64,000 bases of DNA from Rummeliibacillus stabekisii (GTDB taxonomy: Bacteria > Bacillota > Bacilli > Bacillales_A > Planococcaceae), in the NCBI RefSeq assembly GCF_007988965.1, contig NZ_BJVD01000009.1, positions 1 through 64,000 of the forward strand, given 5' to 3'. Shown piece after piece: positions 52,092 to 62,660 of this stretch. Within the stretch, counting starts at the first letter, position 1. Every line of letters begins with the position of its first letter. The notes beneath the pieces are model-generated. The model was not told the origin of the DNA, did not search any database, and saw only the letters and a list, made by a program, of their open reading frames with translations. The translations under genes were made by a program, and so were the position numbers.

Positions 52092-52739
52092 CTATACTTC
52101 TACTTCCAAATGGCGTTCGAGTTTGCGTTTAATTCGCTGCAAAGCATTATCAATTGATTTCACATGCCGGTCCAAACTCGCGGAAATCTCTTGATATGAT
52201 CTGCCTTCTAAATATAGAGTTAATACTTGGCGTTCTAAGTCACTTAATACCTGTCCAATCTTTTCTTCTAAGCTATTAAACTCTTCTTGATGGATAATAA
52301 GTTTTTCCGGATCATCAATTGTTGCTCCTGAAAGCATATCCATAAGCGTTTTTGCTGATGATTCTTCTTCAAAAACAGGTTTATCCAGCGAAACATAAGA
52401 GTTCAGTGGTATATGCTTTTGGCGTGTAGCTGCTTTAATTGCTGTAATGATTTGGCGTCTGACACAGAGTTCTGCAAACGCCTTAAATGATGTGATTCTC
52501 TCGCCATTAAAATCTCTTACTGCTTTATAAAGCCCAATCATTCCTTCTTGCACAATATCTTCTTTATCAGCACCAATTAAAAAATAGGACTTTACTTTTA
52601 AACGCACTAAAGGTTTATACTTGCTGATTAAAAAATCTAATGCGTTTGAATCGGCATTGCATGCCATCTCGACTAATTGCTCATCCGAACAATCTTCAAG
52701 ACGTATATGCTTCTCTTGCAAATGATCGCTTGTTACCAA
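52092..52739 (-). CDS. sigH: RNA polymerase sigma factor SigH
   Basis: 215 residues. Region 2 (ALDFLISKYKPLVRLKVKSY, GADKEDIVQEGMIGLYKAVR) and region 4 with helix-turn-helix (LEGRSYQEISASLDRHVKSI). SigH drives early sporulation and transition-phase genes such as spo0A and spo0F. Start TTG 52739 behind GAGGTGA. Confidence 0.96.
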   Translation of the reverse strand: MVTSDHLQEKHIRLEDCSDEQLVEMACNADSNALDFLISKYKPLVRLKVKSYFLIGADKEDIVQEGMIGLYKAVRDFNGERITSFKAFAELCVRRQIITAIKAATRQKHIPLNSYVSLDKPVFEEESSAKTLMDMLSGATIDDPEKLIIHQEEFNSLEEKIGQVLSDLERQVLTLYLEGRSYQEISASLDRHVKSIDNALQRIKRKLERHLEVEV

Positions 52740-52797
52740 AGTATCACCTCACCAGATGGCTATTTAGAACAAGTATAACGGAGGTGGAAATTATCAG

Positions 52798-53316
52798 TCA
52801 ATCACTCAATTTATTTCCTCTTCGCATTTGTTCGAATTTTTCTAATACTTCTGCTGATAAAGGGATTTTAGAACTAGGCTTTTGTGTTTGGATTTTTTTT
52901 ACTTTATGCGTTATTTGCATTTGGACTTCCTGCAGCTCAATTTCAAACTCACGCGCAGACTTTCGCAATGCGCCATTACCAAATGCGACGCTTTGCTCCG
53001 CCATATCAGACGTTGCCACATAAATCTTATTGCGTTTGGAAGTCAGCTCTGCCGTGAGTTTTTCAATGCGATCATCCGCCGTTTCCTTTGCCCTTGTATA
53101 GATCACTTCCACATCACTTTGTTTCAACTTTGTGGCAATGCCTGGTACAAGGTATGCATCAAAAACGACGATGACTCGCATCCCAGAATAGGCTTGATAG
53201 TCTGCCATTAACTCTATCAGTCGATCTCTTGCGTCTACAAGCTTATGTTCTTTTAAACGTTGAAGCTCTTTCCACGCACCGATAATGTTATAACCATCAA
53301 CTAAGAGTATATTCAT
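52798..53316 (-). CDS. rae1: Ribosome-associated endoribonuclease Rae1 (YacP)
   Basis: 172-residue NYN/PIN-like nuclease. The N-terminal LLVDGYNIIGAW, VVFDAY and the acidic ETADDRIEKL supply the expected metal-binding aspartates. In B. subtilis Rae1 cleaves certain mRNAs in the ribosomal A site. It follows rlmB by 9 nt. Confidence 0.93.
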   Translation of the reverse strand: MNILLVDGYNIIGAWKELQRLKEHKLVDARDRLIELMADYQAYSGMRVIVVFDAYLVPGIATKLKQSDVEVIYTRAKETADDRIEKLTAELTSKRNKIYVATSDMAEQSVAFGNGALRKSAREFEIELQEVQMQITHKVKKIQTQKPSSKIPLSAEVLEKFEQMRRGNKLSD

Positions 53317-53325
53317 TCATGTCAC

Positions 53326-54072
53326 CTAAATCTCATGGCGCTTGCGGTATACCTCGTACATCAAAAGAGAAGCAGCTACCGAAGCATTCAAAGAGGTAAC
53401 ATGACCCACCATCGGCAAGTGGTAAAGGAAATCGCATTTTTCTTTTAAGATACGACTCATTCCTTTTCCTTCACTACCGATAATGACAGCTAGAGGAAGA
53501 GTGGCATCCATTTTGCGATAATCAACAGAACCTTTGGCATCTGTCCCTGCAATCCATACACCGCGTTCTTTTAACTCTTCTACCGTTTGTGCTAAATTGT
53601 TGACGCGAACAGTAGGGATGTATTCAATGGCCCCTGTAGATGCTTTAGCAACTACAGCTGTCAAACTTACCGACCGGCGCTTTGGAATAATGATGCCATG
53701 TGCTCCTATCGCGTCCGCCGTCCGCATAATAGAGCCCAAATTATGAGGATCCTCAAGTTCGTCTAAAATAATAAAGAACGGATCTTCTTGGCGTTCTTTT
53801 GCCAATTGGAATAAATCATCAAGCTCTGCGTAATTGTATGCTGCAACAGATGCCACAATTCCCTGATGGTTTTCGGAAGATAGTTGATCAATCTTCTTTT
53901 TTGGAACAAACTGTACGATGATTCCTCGTTCTTTTGCCATACTTATCAATTCATTGATGCCGCTTTTTTTAACGCCTTCTGCAATCCATATTTTATTGAT
54001 GTCTCTCGTTGAACGAAGAGCTTCTAAAACCGGATTTTTCCCGGCAATCATTTCTTTTGTTTGTTCAGTCAC
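53326..54072 (-). CDS. rlmB: 23S rRNA (guanosine-2'-O)-methyltransferase RlmB (SpoU family)
   Basis: 248 residues: N-terminal substrate-binding domain ([13 protein letters not shown]) and SPOUT knot ([43 protein letters not shown]). Its start overlaps the mrnC stop by 4 nt. Confidence 0.95.
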   Translation of the reverse strand: MTEQTKEMIAGKNPVLEALRSTRDINKIWIAEGVKKSGINELISMAKERGIIVQFVPKKKIDQLSSENHQGIVASVAAYNYAELDDLFQLAKERQEDPFFIILDELEDPHNLGSIMRTADAIGAHGIIIPKRRSVSLTAVVAKASTGAIEYIPTVRVNNLAQTVEELKERGVWIAGTDAKGSVDYRKMDATLPLAVIIGSEGKGMSRILKEKCDFLYHLPMVGHVTSLNASVAASLLMYEVYRKRHEI

Positions 54073-54494
54073 TTTTTCGCCACCTCTTCTCTCTTATTTT
54101 CGACTAATTGTATGGCATATTGAATAACTTGTTCTTGTCTTTCTTGCTGTTTCGTTAAATATAAAAAACCAAGAACCGCTTCAAAAGCGGAACTATAATG
54201 ATACGTTTGTACATCTGTATTTTTGGGGACTGAGCCAGACTTGGCGTTGCGTCCCCTTTTTAATACAGCCATTTCTTCTTCTGTAAAAAATGCTTCATCC
54301 ATCATTTGGCGAATGACCATCGCTTGTGCTTTAGCAGAAACATAATGCGTCGCTTCCCTGTGTAAAACATTTGGCTTTACTCGCCCAGTTTGTAGCAAGT
54401 GTTCACGGATGGCAATCTCTAAAACGGCGTCTCCCATATAAGCTAAAGCCAGCGCGTTCAGTTGTTTTACATCCGCCGTGCGCAGTTCTTTCAC
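54069..54494 (-). CDS. mrnC: Mini-ribonuclease 3
   Basis: 141 residues, a bare RNase III catalytic domain without a ds[15 protein letters not shown] carries the catalytic Asp, and KRGRNAKSG and [13 protein letters not shown] are conserved. It matures 23S rRNA ends. GTG 54494 is preferred: ACGAGG precedes it and the alignment to MrnC starts there. ATG 54515 would overlap cysS. Confidence 0.93.
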   Translation of the reverse strand: MKELRTADVKQLNALALAYMGDAVLEIAIREHLLQTGRVKPNVLHREATHYVSAKAQAMVIRQMMDEAFFTEEEMAVLKRGRNAKSGSVPKNTDVQTYHYSSAFEAVLGFLYLTKQQERQEQVIQYAIQLVENKREEVAKK

Positions 54495-54499
54495 TTTTA

Positions 54500-55900
54500 T
54501 TAACCTCGTTTCCATCGAACACCTTGGCGTGTATCTTCTAAAATAATATTCATTTCTTTCAATTGATCACGTATCTCATCAGCACGTTTAAAATCACGAT
54601 CTTTACGTGCTTGTTGTCTTTCTTCAATCAGAGCATCAATTTCATCATCTACTAATTCCTCTTTCACCTCGAGCTCAAGGCCTAATACATGTGAAAGTTC
54701 AGATAGCGTATCAATAAAAGCAGATAATACTTCTTTATTAGTATTTTCTTGATTCAAGTACTTATTCGCTTCAGTTGATAAGCTGAATAAGGCAGCAATA
54801 GCATTAGCAGTATTGAAATCATCGTCCATAGCTGTTTCAAAATCCAGGCGTTGCTTTTTGATTTCATCCAAGTACGATGTATCGGCATCTTCTAGGTTCG
54901 CAGATACTTGCAACCGGTGTTTTAAATTCGTATAAGAAGTGCGTATACGTTCTAAGCCAGCAGCTGCTGCTTCTACTAAATCTTGAGCAAAGTTAATTGG
55001 ATGACGATAGTGTACCGATAGCATAAAGAATCTTAAAACTTGTGGATCAATTTGCTGAATAATATCATGCACTAAGATAAAATTCCCTAGTGATTTTGAC
55101 ATTTTTTCGTTGTCAATATTGATATAGCCATTGTGCATCCAATATCTCGCGAATGTTTTGCCACTGTATGCTTCAGATTGGGCAATTTCATTTTCATGGT
55201 GCGGGAAGGTTAGATCCTGACCACCTGCATGGATGTCGATTGTATCACCAAAATGATTGTGCACCATTACTGAGCATTCAATATGCCATCCTGGACGTCC
55301 TTTGCCCCATGGACTTTCCCATGAGATCTCTCCCGGCTTCGCTGCTTTCCATAAAGCAAAATCCAAAGCATCTTCTTTTTTCTCACCCGCTTCAATGCGA
55401 GCGCCTACTTTTAAATCATCTACTGACTGGTGTGATAATTTGCCGTACCCTTCGAACTTACGAGTTCTGTAATAAACATCTCCCTGTGATTCATAGGCAT
55501 AGCCTTTATCAACCAACACCTTAATAAAATCGATAATTTCATCCATATGTTCAGTTACACGTGGATGTGCATCCGCCTTTTGGCAGCCCAATGCAGTGAT
55601 ATCCTCAAAATAAGCGTTTATGAAACGTTCTGTTAGCTCAGGCACTTCTTCCCCTAATTCGTTGGCTGCTTTGATAATTTTATCGTCCACATCAGTAAAG
55701 TTAGAAACATATGTCACATCATATCCGCGATATGTTAAATAACGGCGCACTGTATCGTATACGATGACAGGACGTGAATTTCCGATGTGAATATAGTTAT
55801 AAACGGTTGGACCGCATACATACATCTTAACCTTTCCTTCTTCAAGAGGGACAAATAATTCTTTTTCTCTTGTTAACGTGTTAAAAATTTGGATTCCCAT
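54500..55900 (-). CDS. cysS: Cysteinyl-tRNA synthetase
   Basis: 466-residue class I enzyme. [16 protein letters not shown] has the zinc Cys and HIGN signature, KMSKSLGN is the second signature, and WHIECSVM supplies a further zinc ligand. It follows cysE by 6 nt under one T-box, linking cysteine synthesis with its charging. Confidence 0.97.
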   Translation of the reverse strand: MGIQIFNTLTREKELFVPLEEGKVKMYVCGPTVYNYIHIGNSRPVIVYDTVRRYLTYRGYDVTYVSNFTDVDDKIIKAANELGEEVPELTERFINAYFEDITALGCQKADAHPRVTEHMDEIIDFIKVLVDKGYAYESQGDVYYRTRKFEGYGKLSHQSVDDLKVGARIEAGEKKEDALDFALWKAAKPGEISWESPWGKGRPGWHIECSVMVHNHFGDTIDIHAGGQDLTFPHHENEIAQSEAYSGKTFARYWMHNGYINIDNEKMSKSLGNFILVHDIIQQIDPQVLRFFMLSVHYRHPINFAQDLVEAAAAGLERIRTSYTNLKHRLQVSANLEDADTSYLDEIKKQRLDFETAMDDDFNTANAIAALFSLSTEANKYLNQENTNKEVLSAFIDTLSELSHVLGLELEVKEELVDDEIDALIEERQQARKDRDFKRADEIRDQLKEMNIILEDTRQGVRWKRG

Positions 55901-55906
55901 AAAATA

Positions 55907-56548
55907 CTATCTCTCCTTTTTGTTTTCTTCTTGTTCTAAAGCCGTTATTTTTTCTTCTATTTTCATTAATCGTTCTTCTACTGGATCAGGTATGTTTTGA
56001 TGATCTAATTTTTGTTTATGGTTGACACGGACGCCATCCTGGATGACTACTTTGCCTGGAATCCCTACAACAGTGGCATTTGGTGGAACCTCTTTTAATA
56101 CAACGGATCCTGCCCCGATTTTACTATTCTCTCCAATTGTAATCGAACCTAATACCTTTGCTCCTGTGGCCACTAGTACGTTGTCATGAAGTGTTGGGTG
56201 CCGTTTACCTTTTTCTTTCCCTGTACCACCCAATGTCACGCCTTGATAGATCGTCACATCATTGCCAATCTCGCAGGTTTCACCAATGACTACCCCCATA
56301 CCATGGTCGATGAAGAAACGCCGGCCAATTTTTGCCCCTGGGTGAATTTCAATCCCCGTAAAGAAACGGCTAATCTGAGAAATCGCTCTTGCTAAAAAAT
56401 AAAATTTGCGTTTATAAAAAGCATGGGCAATACGGTGAGACCATATAGCATGCAAGCCTGCATAGGTTAATACCACTTCCATTGTGCTTCGCGCTGCCGG
56501 GTCATTATCAAAAATCGTTTGAATGTCTTCTTTCATATTCTTAAACAT
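55907..56548 (-). CDS. cysE: Serine O-acetyltransferase
   Basis: 213 residues. An N-terminal helical domain, then left-handed beta-helix hexapeptide repeats ([41 protein letters not shown]). It makes O-acetylserine for cysteine synthesis. ATG 56548 has GGGAGG upstream; an ATG at 56566 overlaps that site. Confidence 0.95.
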   Translation of the reverse strand: MFKNMKEDIQTIFDNDPAARSTMEVVLTYAGLHAIWSHRIAHAFYKRKFYFLARAISQISRFFTGIEIHPGAKIGRRFFIDHGMGVVIGETCEIGNDVTIYQGVTLGGTGKEKGKRHPTLHDNVLVATGAKVLGSITIGENSKIGAGSVVLKEVPPNATVVGIPGKVVIQDGVRVNHKQKLDHQNIPDPVEERLMKIEEKITALEQEENKKER

Positions 56549-56589
56549 GTAAATCCTCCCCCACAAATATCTAAGACATTTGGATTCAA

Positions 56590-56840
56590 CAAAAAAGACG
56601 CCCCTGTCTAATGAAAGACAGAGACGCCTACTATGCGCGGTTCCACTCTGATTGGAAGCATACTCGCTTCCCGCTTGAACATCTTTTAACGGAGATTACC
56701 GGCTAAGTCTACTCTAGTGACTATTTCAACTTAACGCTCAGAGGTGCATTTCCGTAATTCATTGGCTCAGACCATTTTCAGCCGGTGATGGTCCTCTCTT
56801 ATAGAGCATGAATTGCGTACTTCTCCTCTTCATCGCTTTT
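56590..56840 (-). ncRNA. Cysteine-responsive T-box leader of cysE-cysS
   Basis: On the minus strand Stem I is closed by AGAGG/CCTCT, with AGAAGTA, the AGAGAG bulge and the specifier UGC (56748-56746) in GAAA-UGC-A. The T-box AGAGTGGAACCGCG (complement of 56637-56650) follows, then a long terminator stem GGCGTCTCTGTCT / AGACAGGGGCGTC with T6. It explains most of the 416-nt gap before cysE. Confidence 0.93.
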
Positions 56841-56964
56841 ATATCATTTGTTAGCTTCATTTTACAATGTAGCGAAAAAAAATCAATCAAAATAAAAACC
56901 GATTAAAAATGATAAACCTATTTCATCCATTCTGCCCTACGACAGCATATGAATAAAAGTATTA

Positions 56965-58422
56965 CTAAATGAATGCTTCGATCCGTTTAACAACAGTTTC
57001 TTTGCCCAGTAATGAAAGTGCATCATTTAGTTCTGGTCCATGCATTTCACCTGTAGTAGCTACACGAATTGGCATGAAAAGATTTTTGCCTTTATGGCCT
57101 GTTTCTTTCTGCACTGTTTTGATTGCTTTCTTAATGTCTGCAGGCTCAAATGATTCCAACTGTTGTAACTGTTCTTTGAACGCAGCCATTACTTCTGGTA
57201 CTTGCTCTCCTGCAAGAACTTCTTTTTCTTCATCAGTATATGCAAGTTCCTCTGTGAAGAACATACGAGATAAATCAACAATTTCTGCTCCAAAGCTCAT
57301 TTGCTCATGGTATAAACCAATCAACTTATTAGCCCACTCTTGTTGTTCCTCGGATAAGTTTTCAGGAAGAAGTCCTTCTTTTTGTAAGAATGGAAGGGTT
57401 AAAGCAACTACTTCTTCGCTATTCAACTTCTTCATGTATTGGTTATTCATCCATTTCAGTTTTTGTTTATCGAACATGGATGGTGATTTAGATAGACGTT
57501 TTTCATCGAACTTTTCGATAAGCTCTTCTTTTGTGAAGATCTCTTCTTCACCCTCTGGAGACCACCCTAAAAGAGCAAAGAAATTGAACATCGCTTCTGG
57601 CAGGTAGCCAAGATCTCTATATTGTTTCACAAACTGGATAATGGATTCATCACGCTTAGAAAGTTTTTTATGGTTTTCATTTACGATCAGCGTCATATGA
57701 CCATAGTGAGGTGGTTCAAAACCAAATGCATTAAATATCATTAATTGCTTTGGTGTATTTGATAAATGCTCTTCCCCTCTAAATACATGTGTAATATCCA
57801 TCATATGATCATCAAGAACTACTGCATAATTATATGTTGGGATGCCATTTGCTTTTACGATAACCCAATCGCCGATATCTTTTGATTCAAAAGAAATTTC
57901 TCCGCGAACTAAATCATCGAATTTATATACAACGTTTTCCGGCACTTTAAAACGGATTGTATAAGGTTCGCCCGCTTCTTCTTTTGCAGCTACTTCCTCT
58001 TTTGATAGATGTCTGCATTTTCCGTTATACATAGGAGCCGCAACGCCGCGCTCTTGCTGAGCTTCACGGTCTGCTTCTAATTCTTCTGAAGTACAGAAGC
58101 ATTTATAAGCCATGCCCATATCAATTAGCTTATTTGCGTATTCTGTATAAATTTCTAAACGTTCCATTTGACGATATGGCGCATATGGACCACCAATATC
58201 AATTGATTCGTCGTACTCAATACCAAGCCATTTTAGGTTGTCTAATTGAGATGCTTCGCCACCCTCGATATTGCGGGCCACATCCGTATCTTCAATGCGG
58301 ACAATAAAGTCTCCGTCGTGGTGTTTTGCATACAAAAAGTTAAATAAAGCTGTACGTGCGCCGCCAATATGTAAATGTCCAGTAGGGCTCGGTGCATAAC
58401 GTACGCGAACTTTGTTAGTCAT
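56965..58422 (-). CDS. gltX: Glutamyl-tRNA synthetase
   Basis: 485-residue class I enzyme with [19 protein letters not shown] (HIGH) and KKLSKRDES (KMSKS). In Bacilli lacking GlnRS it also charges tRNA-Gln, to be amidated by GatCAB. It follows ispF by 77 nt. Confidence 0.97.
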   Translation of the reverse strand: MTNKVRVRYAPSPTGHLHIGGARTALFNFLYAKHHDGDFIVRIEDTDVARNIEGGEASQLDNLKWLGIEYDESIDIGGPYAPYRQMERLEIYTEYANKLIDMGMAYKCFCTSEELEADREAQQERGVAAPMYNGKCRHLSKEEVAAKEEAGEPYTIRFKVPENVVYKFDDLVRGEISFESKDIGDWVIVKANGIPTYNYAVVLDDHMMDITHVFRGEEHLSNTPKQLMIFNAFGFEPPHYGHMTLIVNENHKKLSKRDESIIQFVKQYRDLGYLPEAMFNFFALLGWSPEGEEEIFTKEELIEKFDEKRLSKSPSMFDKQKLKWMNNQYMKKLNSEEVVALTLPFLQKEGLLPENLSEEQQEWANKLIGLYHEQMSFGAEIVDLSRMFFTEELAYTDEEKEVLAGEQVPEVMAAFKEQLQQLESFEPADIKKAIKTVQKETGHKGKNLFMPIRVATTGEMHGPELNDALSLLGKETVVKRIEAFI

Positions 58423-58499
58423 GTCTAAATCCTCCTATTAATCGTTCAAAAATTCAACTTTACCCATTTTACCACTGCTAGTATGAAAATTAAAGGAAG

Positions 58500-58976
58500 T
58501 CACTTTTTTATAAGCAAAATAGTTGCCATACTGGCAATTCCTTCTTCACGCCCTGTAAAGCCTAATTTTTCTGTTGTTGTAGCTTTGACATTTACTTGAG
58601 AAGGCTCTGCATGCAAAAGTTCCGCAATTCGATTTCTCATTTGCTCAATATAAGGCGCAAGTTTTGGCCGTTGCGCCATAATAGTGCAATCAACATTTCC
58701 TAAAGTATAACCCTTCGATTCTACAATCTCCCAAATGTATGAAAGCAATTTTGCAGAATCTGCATCCTTGAATGCTGGGTCAGTATCGGGGAAATGATGA
58801 CCGATATCGCCTTCCCCAATCGCTCCTAATGCCGCATCCGTTACGGTATGCAATAATACATCCGCATCAGAGTGACCGATTAAGCCTTTACTATGAGGGA
58901 TTGTAATACCGCCAATAATTAATGGGCGTCCTTCTTCAAATGCATGTACGTCAAAACCTTGTCCTATTCTAAACAT
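58500..58976 (-). CDS. ispF: 2-C-methyl-D-erythritol 2,4-cyclodiphosphate synthase
   Basis: 158 residues of the MEP isoprenoid pathway. The zinc ligands lie in GFDVHAF (Asp8, His10) and [10 protein letters not shown]. The start is 1 nt past the ispD stop, so the two are coupled. Confidence 0.96.
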   Translation of the reverse strand: MFRIGQGFDVHAFEEGRPLIIGGITIPHSKGLIGHSDADVLLHTVTDAALGAIGEGDIGHHFPDTDPAFKDADSAKLLSYIWEIVESKGYTLGNVDCTIMAQRPKLAPYIEQMRNRIAELLHAEPSQVNVKATTTEKLGFTGREEGIASMATILLIKK

Positions 58977-58977
58977 G

Positions 58978-59664
58978 TTATCCTCCTATACGTTGACTTA
59001 AAATAGCTTCGCCAAATATTAAGTCCTCTTTAGTAGTTATTTTAACGTTTTCATAGCTACTTTCAACTATATATACAGATTGTCCTAAACGTTCAACGAG
59101 CATCGCTTCATCTGTTCCTAAAAAATTGTCTACTTCTGCTTGCTGTTCCGCCTGTTTTAAAAGTGTGAAATCGAAAGCTTGCGGTGTTTGAATCATCCAT
59201 AAACTTGAACGATCAACAGTTCCTTTAATCTTTCCGTTCTCTACTACTTTCATTGTATCTTTTGCTCTTACGCCTGCAATGGCAGCACCTTTTTTCTCGG
59301 CTGCTTCTACTAATTCATGGATTATAGGAGTGGTGATAAATGGTCTTGCCGCATCATGTACCAAAACGATCTGGCCATCCTCTATCTGCTTCACGCAGGC
59401 TACAACACTATGTTGTCTTTCTTCTCCGCCATTCGGCATGGCCTTCACTTTTGTAATATGGTATTTTTCTAAAAGTGTTTGAATATAGAGTCTTTCATCA
59501 GGCTTTACTGCTAACCAAATTCCTCTGCATGCTTCATCCTGTTGGAAAACCTCTAGCGTATGGATCAAAATGGGCTTATTTCGCAGCTCCAAAAATAATT
59601 TGTTTTGTCCAGCAGCCATCCTTTTTCCGCTTCCAGCCGCTGGTAATATTACATCATACTGCAT
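58978..59664 (-). CDS. ispD: 2-C-methyl-D-erythritol 4-phosphate cytidylyltransferase
   Basis: 228 residues from [20 protein letters not shown], the CTP-binding loop. [10 protein letters not shown] and the C-terminal [10 protein letters not shown] are typical. ATG 59664 aligns with the family start; a GTG at 59673 is the alternative. Confidence 0.94.
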   Translation of the reverse strand: MQYDVILPAAGSGKRMAAGQNKLFLELRNKPILIHTLEVFQQDEACRGIWLAVKPDERLYIQTLLEKYHITKVKAMPNGGEERQHSVVACVKQIEDGQIVLVHDAARPFITTPIIHELVEAAEKKGAAIAGVRAKDTMKVVENGKIKGTVDRSSLWMIQTPQAFDFTLLKQAEQQAEVDNFLGTDEAMLVERLGQSVYIVESSYENVKITTKEDLIFGEAILSQRIGG

Positions 59665-59738
59665 TACATTCACTCTTTCTTAATAGAAAAGGACAAGGTA
59701 AATTACCCTGCCTCTCTACATTTTATTACGAAAAGTGC

Positions 59739-60854
59739 CTAGCCTGCACTTTTGCCATTGTTTTTTGGCTTAGCAAAAATCATACGCCCTGCTGATGTTT
59801 GCAGCACGCTTGTCACGGTAACAACAATTGCTTGGCCGATATATGATTTTCCTTCTTCAACCACAATCATTGTCCCGTCATCTAAATATGCAACACCTTG
59901 ATTATGCTCTTTACCATCTTTAATCACCAGCACATTCATTTCTTCCCCAGGAATGACCACTGGTTTGACTGCATTTGCTAAATCATTAATATTTAACACT
60001 TTCACATTATGAAGATCGCACACTTTATTTAAATTAAAGTCATTCGTTAAAATCTGACCGCCCATTTTTTTCGCCAAACGAACTAATTTTAAATCAACCT
60101 CTTGCACATCCTCAAAGTCCACTTCAGTGATTAAAACTTGTGTAGCTCTTTCATCTTGCAATTTTTTCAAAATATCAAGCCCACGACGCCCTCTCGTCCT
60201 TTTCAACGTGTCAGATGAGTCTGCTATATGTTGAAGCTCAGTTAATACGAATTGAGGTACAACGAATGTTCCCTCGATAAAGCCTGTTTCTGAGATATCA
60301 GCAATCCGGCCATCAATGATGACACTAGTATCTAAAAGCTTATACTTTGCATCGTCGAGTTCTACATCCTCTCCCATTGCCTTTTTCTTTGAAGCATTCG
60401 TTGATTGAGCTTTCCCTGCTGTAAATACATGAATCAGCTCATCTCTCTTTTTAAAACCGACCTGGAATCCGAGATAGCCGAGAACAATGGACAATAGGAC
60501 AGATAAGATAGGCACAATCGTAGTGATTAAAGGAATTTTGATGTTATCAATAGAAAAGCCAATTAGGTAAGCAAGTATCAACCCAATAATTAAACCTAAT
60601 GTCCCGAACAACAAATCTCCTACCGGTGCTTTTAATAATTTATCTTCCATCCACCGAATAAATTTTACAAAGTAATCTGAAACCCAAAATGAGAAAGCAA
60701 ATAACAAGATGGCTCCTACAGCCACTGATGTATACGGATTATTCAACCACGGGTTATCTGATAGATGAATGATTTGGTATAATAGCGGTAAGACAAATAA
60801 ACCCACAGTCCCTCCAATAAAAAGAAACGCAATTTGGATTATTCCCTTTAACAT
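59739..60854 (-). CDS. yacL: PIN/TRAM-domain membrane protein YacL
   Basis: 371 residues: four N-terminal transmembrane segments (about 5-145), a PIN nuclease-like domain (KLLDTSVIIDGRIADI; RRGLDILKKL; GGQILTNDFNLNKV) and a C-terminal TRAM-like domain. The PIN acidic residues are present. Role in the cell is not established. In Bacillus it follows disA; here it follows radA after an empty gap. Confidence 0.92.
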   Translation of the reverse strand: MLKGIIQIAFLFIGGTVGLFVLPLLYQIIHLSDNPWLNNPYTSVAVGAILLFAFSFWVSDYFVKFIRWMEDKLLKAPVGDLLFGTLGLIIGLILAYLIGFSIDNIKIPLITTIVPILSVLLSIVLGYLGFQVGFKKRDELIHVFTAGKAQSTNASKKKAMGEDVELDDAKYKLLDTSVIIDGRIADISETGFIEGTFVVPQFVLTELQHIADSSDTLKRTRGRRGLDILKKLQDERATQVLITEVDFEDVQEVDLKLVRLAKKMGGQILTNDFNLNKVCDLHNVKVLNINDLANAVKPVVIPGEEMNVLVIKDGKEHNQGVAYLDDGTMIVVEEGKSYIGQAIVVTVTSVLQTSAGRMIFAKPKNNGKSAG

Positions 60855-61166
60855 TCAGGCACCTCCTTTTTTTATTTTAATTATACATAGTTTACCTTTG
60901 ATGCGTCTTGTGAAACCTCTTTCTTACACCCTATGACAAAGATGGACTAATCTTGACACAGAACATGAAAAAGCATTCATTTAGCAAGTGCAACGAGGTG
61001 AAGCGGAATAGCTGCGAAGGTTTTCTAACATGATGTGAAACTCTTAATATGCTGTTATTCAGGAGCTCACTTCTCAGCTAATTAACCTTTATAGTGCCTT
61101 CTATTCCGACTCCTTATAATTCCCCCGATAAATATATAAATAACCATGCATTACACAAAAAACATC
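60855..61166. other. 312-nt gap where disA is expected
   Basis: Apart from AAAGGAGGTG and a TATAAT-like box just before yacL, I see no gene, recognisable disA fragment or terminator here on either strand. Confidence 0.6.
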
Positions 61167-62543
61167 TTATGCCTTATCAAAACTTAATTTTAGCGCTTGA
61201 TTAACTGTATCTACCCCGACTACTTCAATGGTATCTGGATACTCAAAGCCACCCAAGTTGGATGCTGGGACAATCGCGCGTTTGAACCCTAGTTTGGCTG
61301 CTTCCTGGATTCTTTGTTCAATCCGTGACACTCTTCGCACTTCACCTGTTAATCCTACTTCTCCGATATAACAATCCATTGGTTTAGCAGCTGTATCTCT
61401 AAAGCTTGAAACAATGCTTACAAGAACCGCTAAATCAATAGCAGGCTCATCTAGCTTTACCCCGCCTGCTACCTTTATATAAGCATCTTGTGCCTGTAAA
61501 AGCATGCCCATCCTTTTTTCTAATACTGCCATCAATAAGGATATTCGGTTTTGGTCTACACCTGTTGCCATTCGCTTTGGATAATTAAAACTTGAAGGCG
61601 TCACGAGAGCTTGTACTTCTACTAAGATAGGGCGAGTCCCTTCCATCGAGGCCACAACAGTGGAGCCCGGGGCACCCTGTGAACGTTCTTGCAGAAACAA
61701 TTCTGAAGGGTTTAATACTTCCTTCAAACCATTTTGGAGCATTTCAAAAATAGCAATTTCATTAGTAGAACCAAATCTATTTTTTTGGCTCCGTAGAATG
61801 CGATAAGTGTGGTGGCGTTCTCCTTCAAAGTAAAGGACCGTATCCACCATATGTTCAAGTATCCTTGGCCCTGCGATTTGGCCTTCCTTCGTCACATGTC
61901 CAACTAAGAAAATTGCAATATTCTTCGTTTTCGCGATACGCATAAATTCAGCAGTACATTCTCTAACCTGTGAGACACTTCCCGGTGCGCTTGTTACATT
62001 CGGGTGGTACACTGTTTGAATGGAGTCCACAATAACAAACTTGGGGTTCACTTCTTCAATCGTTTGATTTAGAAATTCAAGATTCGTTTCTGAATAAATG
62101 TAAAGCTCTTCGGATTTTACGCCTAGTCTTTCAGCTCTTAGCTTCGTTTGGCGAATAGATTCTTCTCCGGAAATATAGAGGACACGATGCCCTTTATTCG
62201 AAAGAATCGCTGAAACTTGCAGCAAAAGCGTGGATTTTCCAATCCCCGGATCCCCACCAATTAGGACAAGTGAGCCTGGGACAATCCCACCTCCTAGGAC
62301 GCGATTCAGTTCATTTAGTTCCGTTTCGATCCTTGGTGCATCTTCTGTTTCAACTGCAATTAATGGCGTAGCTTTTTGCGTTACTGACGAGGAATGCTGA
62401 AAAGCCCCTCTTGGCCCCTTGGATACTACTTCTACTTCTTCCACCATTGTATTCCAATCACCGCAACCAGGACATCTACCTAGCCATTTTGGCGATTCAT
62501 ATCCACATGCATTACAAAAAAACTTTGTCTTCTTTTTGGCCAT
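61167..62543 (-). CDS. radA: DNA repair protein RadA
   Basis: 458 residues from [21 protein letters not shown]-terminal C4 zinc finger (CNAC...CPGC), RecA-like ATPase with [10 protein letters not shown], the KNRFGST motif, and a Lon-like C-terminal domain. It drives branch migration in recombination. ATG 62543 has AGGAG upstream; the frame to 62621 includes terminator sequence. Confidence 0.96.
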   Translation of the reverse strand: MAKKKTKFFCNACGYESPKWLGRCPGCGDWNTMVEEVEVVSKGPRGAFQHSSSVTQKATPLIAVETEDAPRIETELNELNRVLGGGIVPGSLVLIGGDPGIGKSTLLLQVSAILSNKGHRVLYISGEESIRQTKLRAERLGVKSEELYIYSETNLEFLNQTIEEVNPKFVIVDSIQTVYHPNVTSAPGSVSQVRECTAEFMRIAKTKNIAIFLVGHVTKEGQIAGPRILEHMVDTVLYFEGERHHTYRILRSQKNRFGSTNEIAIFEMLQNGLKEVLNPSELFLQERSQGAPGSTVVASMEGTRPILVEVQALVTPSSFNYPKRMATGVDQNRISLLMAVLEKRMGMLLQAQDAYIKVAGGVKLDEPAIDLAVLVSIVSSFRDTAAKPMDCYIGEVGLTGEVRRVSRIEQRIQEAAKLGFKRAIVPASNLGGFEYPDTIEVVGVDTVNQALKLSFDKA

Positions 62544-62587
62544 TTTATATCTCCTGCCATTTTTAGTCTTACTCTTATTATAAAACA

Positions 62588-62618
62588 AGGCGTCCCAAAT
62601 TTCGCATTTGGAACGCCT
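62588..62618 (-). terminator. clpC operon terminator / hairpin before radA
   Basis: Stem AGGCGT-CCAAAT with ATTTGG-ACGCCT (62588-62618), one mismatch, followed on the minus strand by TGTTTTAT. Partial read-through into radA is likely. Confidence 0.75.
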
Positions 62619-62660
62619 CACTGTTGCGTATTATTTTTCAATACGTTGACATAAAGTTCA

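Noticed and set aside
56969-57607. 212-codon plus-strand frame antisense to gltX
   Set aside because: Complete overlap with a well-conserved synthetase, no ribosome binding site, Ser/Phe-rich composition typical of reverse-strand shadows.
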